This document shows positions 47,405-54,892 of a stretch of DNA of 64,000 nt, in pieces. The notes below the pieces were generated by a model. It did not search any database and was not told the origin of the DNA. It was given only the letters and a program-made list of their open reading frames with translations. The DNA is taken from the NCBI RefSeq assembly GCF_014763045.1, contig NZ_JACTAG010000001.1, forward strand, positions 1,364,001 through 1,428,000. Reading direction: 5' to 3'. The translations under genes were made by a program, and so were the position numbers. Source of the stretch: Sulfitobacter aestuariivivens. GTDB lineage: Bacteria > Pseudomonadota > Alphaproteobacteria > Rhodobacterales > Rhodobacteraceae. The number at the start of each line of letters is the position of its first letter. The stretch's first letter is position 1.

Positions 47405-48820
47405 ATGACGATTGCCTCGGCACTCGAGCGCTATCTTTTGCAGCTTGTTAATCAAGAACGTGCAGAACATGGCCTGAATCCCCTGACACTGGAACTGAAC
47501 CTCAATACCTCTGCGGATGCCCATTCGCGCTGGATGACGAACGCCGACACCTTCAGCCATACCGGGGTCAATGGCTCCAGCTCGCGCGGGCGGATGGAAT
47601 CGGCCGGTTTCGAACTGAACGGCACCTGGTCGACCGGTGAAAATATCGGCGCGCAGTCCGTCATGGGATCCGACAGCTATTATGACGAGGTGCGCCTGAT
47701 TCACGAAGGGCTGATGAACAGCCCCGGTCACCGCGCCAACATTCTGGACCCCGACTATACCCATGTCGGTCTGGGCATCACCGTCGGTCCTTTAACATAT
47801 GGCACAGCGGGCTCGTATCAGTCGGTGCTGGTCACGCAGAACTTCGGTAACACCGGCGGTCGGACCGATCACGACCTGATGGGCACGACCAGAAACGACA
47901 ACATGAACATGGGATCAGGTGACGATCATGCCATCCTCGGTGCCGGGCATGACATTGCCCAGGGACAGGCCGGGAATGATACGATTGTTGCCGGCAGCGG
48001 GAATGACAGCGTCGCGGGTGGCACCGGCCATGACCGCATCAATGGCAATGACGGGAACGATGTTCTGCGTGGCCATGACGGCAATGACCAGATCGCCGGG
48101 GACGCAGGCCACGATTTCCTGATCGGAGATGGCGGCCATGATACTCTGAACGGCGGGACTGGAAACGACAGCCTGAGCGGCGGCAATGAAAATGACCTGC
48201 TGATTGGCGGGGCCGGGTTTGACGCGCTGCAGGGGGGTGCAGGCAATGACACCATGATAGGCGGCGACCAGGCCGATAACCTCTTTGCCAGTACGGGCGA
48301 CGACGTACTGCGCGGCGGCGACGGCTTTGACAGGCTGTTCGGCGACTTTGGCAATGACACGCTGGAAGGCGGGGCAGGCCCCGACGCGCTTTTCGGGATG
48401 AGCGGCAATGACGTGATGTACGGTCAGGCCGGCGACGACCGCAACTATGGCGGCGGCGGCAACGATCTGATCATCGACGGACAGGGCAATGACCTGCTGG
48501 AGGCCGGAGCAGGGTTTGATACCCTTAACGGCGGACAGGGCGATGATCAGCTGTTCGGCCGCTTCAACGCGGACACCTTCGTGTTTGAGGATGTCGCTGG
48601 TGGTTTCGGCAATGACACCATCGGGGATTTTGCCGCCGACAACCGGTTTGAGCGGATCGACCTGAGCGATGTGGCCTCGATCACCGACCTCAACGACCTT
48701 CTGCGCAACCACGCGACCCAAGTGGGCGAGGACGTCTTGATATCCGCCGGGCAGAATGCCTCCATTCTGCTGCTGGATGTCTCACTGAACCAGTTGGATC
48801 AGACAGACTTTACCTTCTGA
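47405..48820 (+). CDS. Secreted CAP-domain protein with RTX calcium-binding repeats
   Basis: A 471-aa protein. Residues 1-150 form a CAP/SCP-PR1 domain: LLQLVNQERAEHGLNPL, DAHSRWMTNADTFSHTGVNG with the CAP His, STGENIGAQSV and GLMNSPGHRANILDPDYTHV. Residues about 165-400 are RTX nonapeptide repeats (GGxGxDxxx, e.g. GGAGNDTMIGGDQADNL) that bind Ca2+. The C-terminal ~70 residues (DTFVFEDVAGGFGNDTIGDF to DQTDFTF) look like a type I secretion signal. No N-terminal signal peptide, consistent with ABC-type export to the outside. Divergent from mraZ. Secretion genes are not in the window. Confidence 0.93.
   Translation: MTIASALERYLLQLVNQERAEHGLNPLTLELNLNTSADAHSRWMTNADTFSHTGVNGSSSRGRMESAGFELNGTWSTGENIGAQSVMGSDSYYDEVRLIHEGLMNSPGHRANILDPDYTHVGLGITVGPLTYGTAGSYQSVLVTQNFGNTGGRTDHDLMGTTRNDNMNMGSGDDHAILGAGHDIAQGQAGNDTIVAGSGNDSVAGGTGHDRINGNDGNDVLRGHDGNDQIAGDAGHDFLIGDGGHDTLNGGTGNDSLSGGNENDLLIGGAGFDALQGGAGNDTMIGGDQADNLFASTGDDVLRGGDGFDRLFGDFGNDTLEGGAGPDALFGMSGNDVMYGQAGDDRNYGGGGNDLIIDGQGNDLLEAGAGFDTLNGGQGDDQLFGRFNADTFVFEDVAGGFGNDTIGDFAADNRFERIDLSDVASITDLNDLLRNHATQVGEDVLISAGQNASILLLDVSLNQLDQTDFTF
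47910..48560 (+). repeat. RTX-encoding degenerate tandem repeat
   Basis: Coding repeats of about 27 bp (9 codons, GGxGNDxLx) recur with frequent GGCAATGAC-like words. They encode the calcium-binding beta-roll of the CAP-RTX protein and are not an independent element. Confidence 0.9.
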
Positions 48821-48846
48821 GCAAGTCTGAACAGTCATCTGCTGGC

Positions 48847-48874
48847 AAAAAAGGGCCCGCCGAAAGGTGGGCCC
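48847..48874 (-). terminator. Rho-independent terminator after mrp
   Basis: On the minus strand GGGCCCACC-TTTC-GGCGGGCCC is a 9-bp stem with a tetraloop followed by TTTTTT. It lies 40 bp downstream of the mrp stop. On the plus strand the stem follows the CAP-RTX stop by 32 bp but has no T tract. Confidence 0.88.
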
Positions 48875-48913
48875 CTGTTCGTTCACATTGGCAGACTCAC
48901 GCCCTGCGTCAGG

Positions 48914-49987
48914 TCAGGCCATGCCGCCCTTGATCAACCCCTCGGCGATACGCGCATAGGCATCGGCCATAGGGCTGTCTCCTGCGGCGATCGGCGTTCC
49001 GCTATCGCCCGCCAGTCGCGTGTCCAGATCAATCGGCAGGTTGCCCAGCAGGGGCACCCCCATCTTCTCGGCCTCAGCTGCTACACCGCCGCTGCCGAAA
49101 ATATCCGCCTCGTGCCCGCACGACGGGCAGACATAGCTGCTCATGTTCTCGATCAGGCCCAGCACCGGGGTTTTCAGTGTGTTGAACATATCAATCGCCT
49201 TGCGCGCATCAATCAGTGCCACATCCTGCGGCGTGCTGACGACAATCGCACCGGTCAGTTCCGATTTGGTGCACAGTGTCAGCTGCACATCGCCCGTGCC
49301 CGGCGGCAGGTCGACCAGAAGCACATCCAACTCTCCCCACTCCACTTGCCCCAGCATCTGCTGCAAAGCGCCCATCAGCATGGGGCCGCGCCAGACGACG
49401 GCCTTGCCCTCTTCCATCATGAAACCGATGGACATCAGCGTCACGCCATGGGCATGCAGCGGAATGATCGTCTTGCCGTCCGGGCTGGCCGGGCGTTTGT
49501 TGACACCCATCATCCGCGGCTGGCTGGGGCCGTAAATGTCGGCATCCAACAAGCCCACCTTGCGGCCCTGCCGGGCCAGCGCCACGGCGAGGTTCGAGCT
49601 GACCGTCGATTTGCCCACACCGCCCTTACCCGAGGCAATCGCCAGAATGCGCTGCACGCCACTGGGCTTTGTCGGCCCTTCCTGCGGTTTGGGATGCCCG
49701 CCGATCTTGAGACTGGGCGGGTTGGCAGGTTTGGCGGCAGGCCCATGGGCCGTCAGGGCAACTGTGGCCGACGCCACGCCTGGAAGATCAGCGACAACGC
49801 GCTCTGCTGCATCCCGCAGTGGCCCCATGGCTTTGGCGACGTCAGCGTTGGGCGCCTCTATCACGAAACGTACCTTATCGCCATCGACGGTCAGCGCGCG
49901 CACCAGATCATGGTCAATCAGGCTCTTGCCGTCGGGCAATGCCACCCGTGCCAATGCGGCTTCGACATCTGACTTTGTGACAGGCAT
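48914..49987 (-). CDS. mrp: Mrp/NBP35-type iron-sulfur carrier ATPase
   Basis: A 357-aa protein; ATG 49987 has AAGGAG upstream and a longer frame is rejected. Residues 1-90 form a DUF59/MIP18-like domain. A linker precedes the ParA/MinD-type ATPase with deviant Walker A ASGKGGVGKSTVSSNLA, then LLDADIYGPSQPRMMG and VDLPPGTGDVQLTL. The CxxC cluster ligand is YVCPSCGHEADIFG. Mrp (ApbC) dimers carry and transfer [4Fe-4S] clusters in the cytoplasm. Ends in a strong terminator. Confidence 0.95.
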   Translation of the reverse strand: MPVTKSDVEAALARVALPDGKSLIDHDLVRALTVDGDKVRFVIEAPNADVAKAMGPLRDAAERVVADLPGVASATVALTAHGPAAKPANPPSLKIGGHPKPQEGPTKPSGVQRILAIASGKGGVGKSTVSSNLAVALARQGRKVGLLDADIYGPSQPRMMGVNKRPASPDGKTIIPLHAHGVTLMSIGFMMEEGKAVVWRGPMLMGALQQMLGQVEWGELDVLLVDLPPGTGDVQLTLCTKSELTGAIVVSTPQDVALIDARKAIDMFNTLKTPVLGLIENMSSYVCPSCGHEADIFGSGGVAAEAEKMGVPLLGNLPIDLDTRLAGDSGTPIAAGDSPMADAYARIAEGLIKGGMA

Positions 49988-50221
49988 GGTCCCTCTCCTT
50001 GCAACGGTTCCGCAGTTTTCCCTGAAATGGCAGGTTCTGCCCAAAGCACAAGGGGGCGCGGCATTTTGCGGCCCTCCGTCGGAAGGCGCAGAATGTGGAC
50101 CTCAAGTCACTATGCAATTGCTGCATAGCAGCATTGCAAAGGAAATCATTGTGCATCCGCAGCATTTGCCCCATATCCAGTGCATCGGACAGCTTGAACA
50201 AGGCAGTCCTGGAAATGATCC
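49988..50221. other. Intergenic region between mrp and the first CCTCC sRNA
   Basis: No gene seen. It holds a perfect 7-bp inverted repeat CTATGCA-ATTGC-TGCATAG (50110-50128). The same bases also take part in an overlapping longer near-palindrome (50113-50138, arms of 11-12 with one extra T). The repeat is placed where a promoter for the downstream sRNA would be expected. Confidence 0.5.
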
Positions 50222-50298
50222 AGACCGGTTTTCTCCTCCCTTAACCGGATCTGTTTTCAGCGGCGACACCCCCTCCCTGGTGTCGCCGCATTTTTTTT
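50215..50298 (+). ncRNA. Double-hairpin sRNA with anti-SD loops (cuckoo/CcsR type)
   Basis: Two hairpins lie in tandem. The first has arms AGACCGGTT/AACCGGATCT (50222-50252) and loop TTCTCCTCCCTT. The second has perfect 11-bp arms GCGGCGACACC/GGTGTCGCCGC (50260-50289), loop CCCTCCCT, and T8 right after. Two stem-loops exposing CTCCTCCC/CCTCCC (complementary to Shine-Dalgarno) and a terminator are the defining features of the alphaproteobacterial alpha-r14/CcsR 'cuckoo' RNAs. The 5' end is estimated. Confidence 0.75.
50260..50298 (+). terminator. Terminator of the first CCTCC-loop sRNA
   Basis: An 11-bp GC-rich perfect stem with loop CCCTCCCT, then A and eight T residues (50291-50298). It terminates plus-strand transcription about 200 bp before the DUF1127 gene, so the sRNA is probably a separate transcript. 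Confidence 0.9.
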
Positions 50299-50501
50299 CG
50301 CTTATTGGCAGACCATTGAATGCAAGCTGGACGCGCGGTGTTCATTGTGGGATTTAATTGCCATGTAAACAATACGTTACGTCAATCTCATCCATGCCAT
50401 CAGTGCATAACGGGTTTGCGCCGATGCATGTTGTAAGGCGGCGGAAAGAACGTATTTGTCCATTATCCGAAACGGACAACTAGAATTTAAGAGGCGCCAA
50501 A

Positions 50502-50714
50502 ATGGCATATCTGAACGTTACGAACGCACCCGCTGCAACCTTTTTCGCTCGCGTCGGCACCGCAATCGGTGCCCTCACGGATCGCTACAAGCAACACCGC
50601 CTGTACCGCGAGACCTACAGTGAGCTCAGCAACCTGACCAATCGCGAATTGGACGATCTTGGCCTGCATCGTGCAGACCTGGACCGCGTCGCACGCGAAG
50701 CGACCTGGGGCTGA
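50502..50714 (+). CDS. DUF1127 small protein (CcaF1-like)
   Basis: A 70-aa protein preceded by AAGAGGCGCCAAA. The second half is the DUF1127 motif: RLYRETYSELSNLTNRELDD, LGLHRADLDRVAREAT. The N-terminal half is a short helix (FFARVGTAIGALTDRYKQHR) rich in Arg/Lys. In Rhodobacter sphaeroides the DUF1127 protein CcaF1 is an RNA-binding factor co-transcribed with the CcsR sRNAs; here CCTCC hairpins also follow directly. A TTGTCC...TAGAAT pair and an inverted repeat TTGTCC/GGACAA lie just upstream (50456-50486). Confidence 0.92.
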   Translation: MAYLNVTNAPAATFFARVGTAIGALTDRYKQHRLYRETYSELSNLTNRELDDLGLHRADLDRVAREATWG

Positions 50715-50727
50715 CATTCGAGATTTG

Positions 50728-50893
50728 GCTGCCCGCATCGCCTCCCCGATGCCGCAGTCAATACCCTGGTCCGCACATTCCTCCCCTTTTGCGGCGGACC
50801 CGACACAGACCCGAGGCACACCACCTCCCTTTGCTTTGGGCTGCGCAAAGAGCGGCGGCACCCACCTCCCTGGGTGTCGCCGTTTCTTTTTCT
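50728..50893 (+). ncRNA. CcsR-like CCTCC-motif RNA array after the DUF1127 gene
   Basis: Starting 14 bp after the DUF1127 stop there are four CCTCC motifs. Hairpin A (arms GCATCG/CGATGC, 50735-50752) has loop CCTCCC. Hairpin B (arms GGTCCGC/GCGGACC, 50768-50800) shows CCTCCCC in its loop. A third CCTCCC (50824-50829) is only weakly structured. Hairpin D (12-bp stem, 50853-50882) has loop CCTCCC. This matches the CcsR1-4 pattern, four related sRNAs processed from the 3' part of the DUF1127 transcript. Boundaries are approximate. Confidence 0.7.
50853..50893 (+). terminator. Terminator of the DUF1127/CCTCC transcript
   Basis: Arms CGGCGGCACCCA and TGGGTGTCGCCG (one G-T wobble) enclose loop CCTCCC and are followed by TTTCTTTTTCT. 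The stem is nearly the same as that of the sRNA terminator at 50260, pointing to duplication. Confidence 0.85.
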
Positions 50894-50956
50894 AAGAAGA
50901 AAAATCGATTTGTGCGCCACAAGACTGAAACGGTGCCTTACGAGGTCAGGGCAGGA

Positions 50957-51018
50957 TAGGTATTTAAAAAAGGGTGAAATCCAGAGGATCGCCCTGTTTT
51001 CACCCTTTTGAAAATACC
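50957..51018. terminator. Bidirectional terminator between DUF1127 locus and uvrD
   Basis: Long imperfect arms, AGGTATTT...AAGGGTGAAA and TTTCACCCTT...AAAATACCT, pair around an 18-nt loop. On the minus strand the CACCC arm is followed by TTTTTT, so it can end the uvrD transcript (stop at 51050). The plus strand has TTTT as well. Confidence 0.8.
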
Positions 51019-51049
51019 TGTGCGGGCGCTGTCGCCGGGAACATTCCCC

Positions 51050-53467
51050 TCAGAAGGGCACGTCGTCGCATCCCGTCAGAAACCGGGAGACCACGTTCTT
51101 GATGCCTGCTTTTTCAAAGTCGACCTCCAGCTTGTCGCCCTCGATGCCGATGATGCTGCCATAGCCGAACTTTTGGTGAAACACCCGCTCGCCCATCACG
51201 AAACTGCTGACCGCGTTGAGGTCGATCGTCATGTTGCGGGTTTCCTTGGGCTGGCTCATGCCGCGCTCTCCCGCACGGGCCTGCAGGCGCCGCCATCCGG
51301 GGGAGTTATAGACATTCGCCTCTGCGGCCGCCTCGTGAAGGTTGCTTTTGGGCATCGCCGCGCCATAGCCGCCGCCGTAAAGGCCAGGGGGCGTCAGGAC
51401 TTCGACGTGTTCTTCGGGCAATTCATCGATAAACCGCGACGGCATGGCCGATTGCCATTGCCCAAAGATCATGCGGTTGCCGGCAAAGGAAATCGTGCAG
51501 ACCTGTTCGGCGCGCGTGATGCCGACGTAGGCCAGCCGGCGCTCTTCTTCCAAGCCCTTGATCCCGCTTTCGTCCATCGACCGCTGTGACGGGAAAAGGC
51601 CGTCTTCCCACCCCGGCAGGAAGACACCGGGAAACTCCAGCCCCTTGGCCGCATGCAGGGTCATGATCGACACTTTCTCGCCCTCGCCTTCCTGTTCGTT
51701 GTCCATGATCAGGCTGACATGTTCGAGGAACCCTTGCAGGTTTTCAAACTGCTCCAGCGCTTTGACAAGTTCCTTTAGGTTTTCCAGCCGCCCCGGTGCT
51801 TCGGGTGTCTTGTCATTTTGCCAATGCCCGGTATAGCCGCTTTCATCGAGGATAACCTGCGCCAGTTCCACATGGCTGATCTCTGGCGGCGCGTATGCCA
51901 TCCGCACAGGGCCTTGTTCGTCATCGATCAGATCATCGTCCTGCACCACCTCAATGCGGGGCCCGCGCAGCTGGCTGTTCCAGCGATCAATGCCGTCGAT
52001 CAGCAGCCGCAGTTGTGCCGCGCCTTTGCCACTCAGCCCGCCATCTGCCAGAAGGATGCGCGCACCTTCCACAAGGTTCACGCCGTTTTGCCGCGCGGTG
52101 ACCTGAATTTTCTGCTGCGCCTTGTCGCCCAGCCCCCGTTTGGGCGTGTTTACGATCCGCTCGAACGCCAGATCGTCATCGGGCGAGGTCACCACACGGA
52201 AATAGGCCATGGCATCGCGAATCTCCATCCGCTCGTAGAACCTTGGCCCGCCGATAACCCGGTAGGGCAAACCTATGGTCAGAAACCGATCCTCGAAGGC
52301 GCGCATCTGATGGGACGCGCGTACGAGAATTGCCATGTCATCCAGGCTCATCGGGTCCATGCCGCGCGTGCCGCGCTGCATCGCCTCGATTTCGTCGCCG
52401 ATCCAGCGGGCCTCTTCCTCGCCGTCCCAGTGACCGATCAGGCGTACTTTCTCCCCCTCTGTGGCCTCAGTCCAGAGTGTCTTGCCCAACCGCCCTTCGT
52501 TCCCGGCAATCACGCCAGAGGCGGCGGCAAGGATATGCGGCGTCGAGCGGTAGTTCTGTTCCAGCCGCACCACATGCGCGCCCGGGAAATCAGTTTCAAA
52601 CCGCAGGATGTTGCCCACTTCGGCCCCGCGCCAGCCATAGATCGACTGATCGTCATCGCCCACACAGCAGACATTTTTGTGCCCTTGCGCCAAGAGCCGC
52701 AGCCAAAGGTACTGGGCCACGTTGGTGTCCTGGTATTCGTCCACAAGGATGTAGCGGAACCAGCGTTGGTATTGTTCCAGCACGTCCGCATGGGTCTGAA
52801 AAATCGTCACCATGTGCAGCAGCAGGTCGCCAAAATCGACCGCGTTCAGTTCTTTCAGGCGCTGCTGGTAATGGTCGTAAATCTCGGTTCCGCGGTGGTT
52901 ATAAAGCCCCGCATCTGCCGCAGGTACTTTTTCCGGCGTCAGCGCACGGTTCTTCCAGCCATCAATAATGCCCGACAGCATGCGCGCAGGCCAGCGCTTG
53001 TCATCGATGTTTTCTGCCGCGACCAATTGCTTGAGCAAGCGCAACTGGTCATCGGTATCAAGTATGGTGAAGTTTGATTTTAACCCCACCAGTTCGGCGT
53101 GCCGCCGCAGCAGTTTCACGCAGATGGCGTGAAACGTGCCCAGCCAGGGCATCCCTTCCACCTGCTGTCCCAGCATCTGGCCCACCCGGTTTTTCATCTC
53201 GCGCGCGGCCTTGTTGGTAAATGTCACCGCCAGGATCTCGTTGGGCCGGGCGGTGCCGGTATTCAGCAGGTGGACAATCCGCGCGGTCAGCGCGCGGGTC
53301 TTACCCGTGCCCGCACCCGCCAGCATCAGAACCGGACCTTCGAGTTTCTCAACCGCCTCGCGCTGCGCGGGGTTGAGCCCGTCAAGATAGGGCTGTGGCC
53401 GGGCGGCCATCGCGCGGGAAGACAACGACGCCCCTTCAAAGGCGTCCATTTCGTCAAAACTGCTCAT
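51050..53467 (-). CDS. uvrD: UvrD/PcrA-type DNA helicase
   Basis: An 805-aa SF1A helicase. Motifs in order: Q motif GLNPAQREAVE, I AGAGTGKT, Ia TFTNKAAREMKNRV, II ILVDEYQDTNVAQ, III VGDDDQSIYGWRGA, IV VVRLEQNYRST, V TLHAAKGLEFPGVFLPG, VI LAYVGITRAEQVCTISF. The last ~60 residues (FVMGERVFHQKFGYGSIIGI) form the Tudor-like domain used to bind RNA polymerase. It acts in nucleotide excision and mismatch repair and removes RecA filaments. The SD GGAAGGAC is close to the ATG at 53467. Confidence 0.95.
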   Translation of the reverse strand: MSSFDEMDAFEGASLSSRAMAARPQPYLDGLNPAQREAVEKLEGPVLMLAGAGTGKTRALTARIVHLLNTGTARPNEILAVTFTNKAAREMKNRVGQMLGQQVEGMPWLGTFHAICVKLLRRHAELVGLKSNFTILDTDDQLRLLKQLVAAENIDDKRWPARMLSGIIDGWKNRALTPEKVPAADAGLYNHRGTEIYDHYQQRLKELNAVDFGDLLLHMVTIFQTHADVLEQYQRWFRYILVDEYQDTNVAQYLWLRLLAQGHKNVCCVGDDDQSIYGWRGAEVGNILRFETDFPGAHVVRLEQNYRSTPHILAAASGVIAGNEGRLGKTLWTEATEGEKVRLIGHWDGEEEARWIGDEIEAMQRGTRGMDPMSLDDMAILVRASHQMRAFEDRFLTIGLPYRVIGGPRFYERMEIRDAMAYFRVVTSPDDDLAFERIVNTPKRGLGDKAQQKIQVTARQNGVNLVEGARILLADGGLSGKGAAQLRLLIDGIDRWNSQLRGPRIEVVQDDDLIDDEQGPVRMAYAPPEISHVELAQVILDESGYTGHWQNDKTPEAPGRLENLKELVKALEQFENLQGFLEHVSLIMDNEQEGEGEKVSIMTLHAAKGLEFPGVFLPGWEDGLFPSQRSMDESGIKGLEEERRLAYVGITRAEQVCTISFAGNRMIFGQWQSAMPSRFIDELPEEHVEVLTPPGLYGGGYGAAMPKSNLHEAAAEANVYNSPGWRRLQARAGERGMSQPKETRNMTIDLNAVSSFVMGERVFHQKFGYGSIIGIEGDKLEVDFEKAGIKNVVSRFLTGCDDVPF

Positions 53468-53626
53468 GTCCTTCCATAGCGCGATTCCGCGCCCTCGAAA
53501 AGCCCGCGTTCGCGCAATGTTCCGCAGATCTGCCTGACGATCCCGAACCTCAGCTTATTGCGGGCCTTGACCCACCGCAGGACCGCCTGATTTGACAGCC
53601 CCGCCCGCTTTGCCCCTTATGCCGCA

Positions 53627-54793
53627 ATGGACTTGCACGCCCGATACCCTGCCCTAAGCGACCTGCGCATCCGCGCCAGACGACGCTTGCCAAGATTTAT
53701 CTGGGATTACCTTGACAGCGGCACGGGCGATGAAAAGACAAGGGCACGCAACCGCAGCGCACTGGATCGGATTGGCATGATGCCTGCCGTCCTGGGCGGC
53801 GAGATGACACCGGATCTGTCGACCACCCTTCTGGGCCATACCCATCCCCTGCCCTTCGGGATTGCGCCTGTTGGCATGTCCGGGCTGATCTGGCCCGATG
53901 CCGAAGGACATCTGGCCCGGGCGGCCGCAACCCACGGGATACCTTATTGCCTGTCGACGGTAGCGGCTCAGAGCCCCGAAGATGTCGGACCCCACCTTGG
54001 CGATCACGGTTGGTTCCAGCTTTATCCGCCGCGCGACCCGGCGGTGCGCGCCGATCTGCTGGAGCGCGCGCGCTCAGCCGGGTTTTCGACGCTGGTGCTG
54101 ACCGTTGATGTTCCTGTCGCCAGCCGCCGCGAACGGCAGACCCGCTCTGGCCTGACCCACCCGCCGCGCCTGACACCGCGTCTTTTTGGCCAGGTTGCCC
54201 TTCGGCCCGCCTGGGCGCTGGCCACCATACGGTCCGGCATGCCGCGGATGCGCACGCTGGAAAAATATGTCGACGGGAAAATGGCGCATCTGCCGCCGAC
54301 GGCACACGTGGGCTATCTGCTGCGCACCGCGCCCGACTGGGACTATGTGGGCTGGTTGCGCGATCACTGGGACGGGCCGTTCATTCTGAAAGGCATATTG
54401 CGCCCTCAGGATGCAACCAAGGCACAGCAGGCCGGGATAGATGCGATTTGGGTCTCAAACCATGCCGGGCGCCAATTCGATGGCGCCCCCGCCAGCATCG
54501 ACGCCCTGCCTGCGATCCGTGCAGCGACCAACCTGCCGCTGATCTTTGACAGCGGGATCGAGACAGGTCTCGATATATTGCGGGCCCTTCGGCTTGGTGC
54601 TGATTTTGTCATGATGGGCCGTGCCTTTCACTATGGCCTGGCCGCATTGGGGCCCAAAGGTATCGACCATCTTATCGACGTGCTACGGTACGACCTGCTG
54701 GCCAACATGGGGCAGTTGGGCAGCCGCACGCTGCGAGATCTGCCGGACCACTTTGACCTTAATGCCATACAGCCTGTCGTATCTGACACCTGA
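53627..54793 (+). CDS. FMN-dependent alpha-hydroxy-acid dehydrogenase (lactate dehydrogenase-like)
   Basis: A 388-aa protein of the LldD/glycolate oxidase family. FMN contacts are seen in PFGIAPVGMSGLIWPDAEG, WFQLYPPRD and LTVDVPVASRRERQ. The catalytic His lies in IWVSNHAGRQFDGAPASIDALP, and the phosphate-binding end is LPLIFDSGIETGLDILRAL with DFVMMGRAFHYGL. It oxidises L-2-hydroxy acids such as lactate to 2-oxo acids, feeding the respiratory chain at the inner membrane. The pyruvate carboxylase gene downstream would suit lactate-derived pyruvate. L-lactate versus other 2-hydroxy acids is unresolved. Confidence 0.92.
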   Translation: MDLHARYPALSDLRIRARRRLPRFIWDYLDSGTGDEKTRARNRSALDRIGMMPAVLGGEMTPDLSTTLLGHTHPLPFGIAPVGMSGLIWPDAEGHLARAAATHGIPYCLSTVAAQSPEDVGPHLGDHGWFQLYPPRDPAVRADLLERARSAGFSTLVLTVDVPVASRRERQTRSGLTHPPRLTPRLFGQVALRPAWALATIRSGMPRMRTLEKYVDGKMAHLPPTAHVGYLLRTAPDWDYVGWLRDHWDGPFILKGILRPQDATKAQQAGIDAIWVSNHAGRQFDGAPASIDALPAIRAATNLPLIFDSGIETGLDILRALRLGADFVMMGRAFHYGLAALGPKGIDHLIDVLRYDLLANMGQLGSRTLRDLPDHFDLNAIQPVVSDT

Positions 54794-54892
54794 CGATGCG
54801 CCCCGAATAGTTACAAATCCGTCATACTGGGTATTGCGCTGCAGCGCAGCATCCCTAACATGCCGCCACATTCCGCAAGGTAAGGACCCCTA

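Noticed and set aside
47910-48560. Tandem repeats resembling a CRISPR array
   Set aside because: The repeats are in frame, degenerate, about 27 bp without unique spacers, and encode RTX nonapeptides.
51818-53077. 419-codon plus-strand ORF opposite uvrD
   Set aside because: Antisense to an intact helicase and without a recognisable domain.
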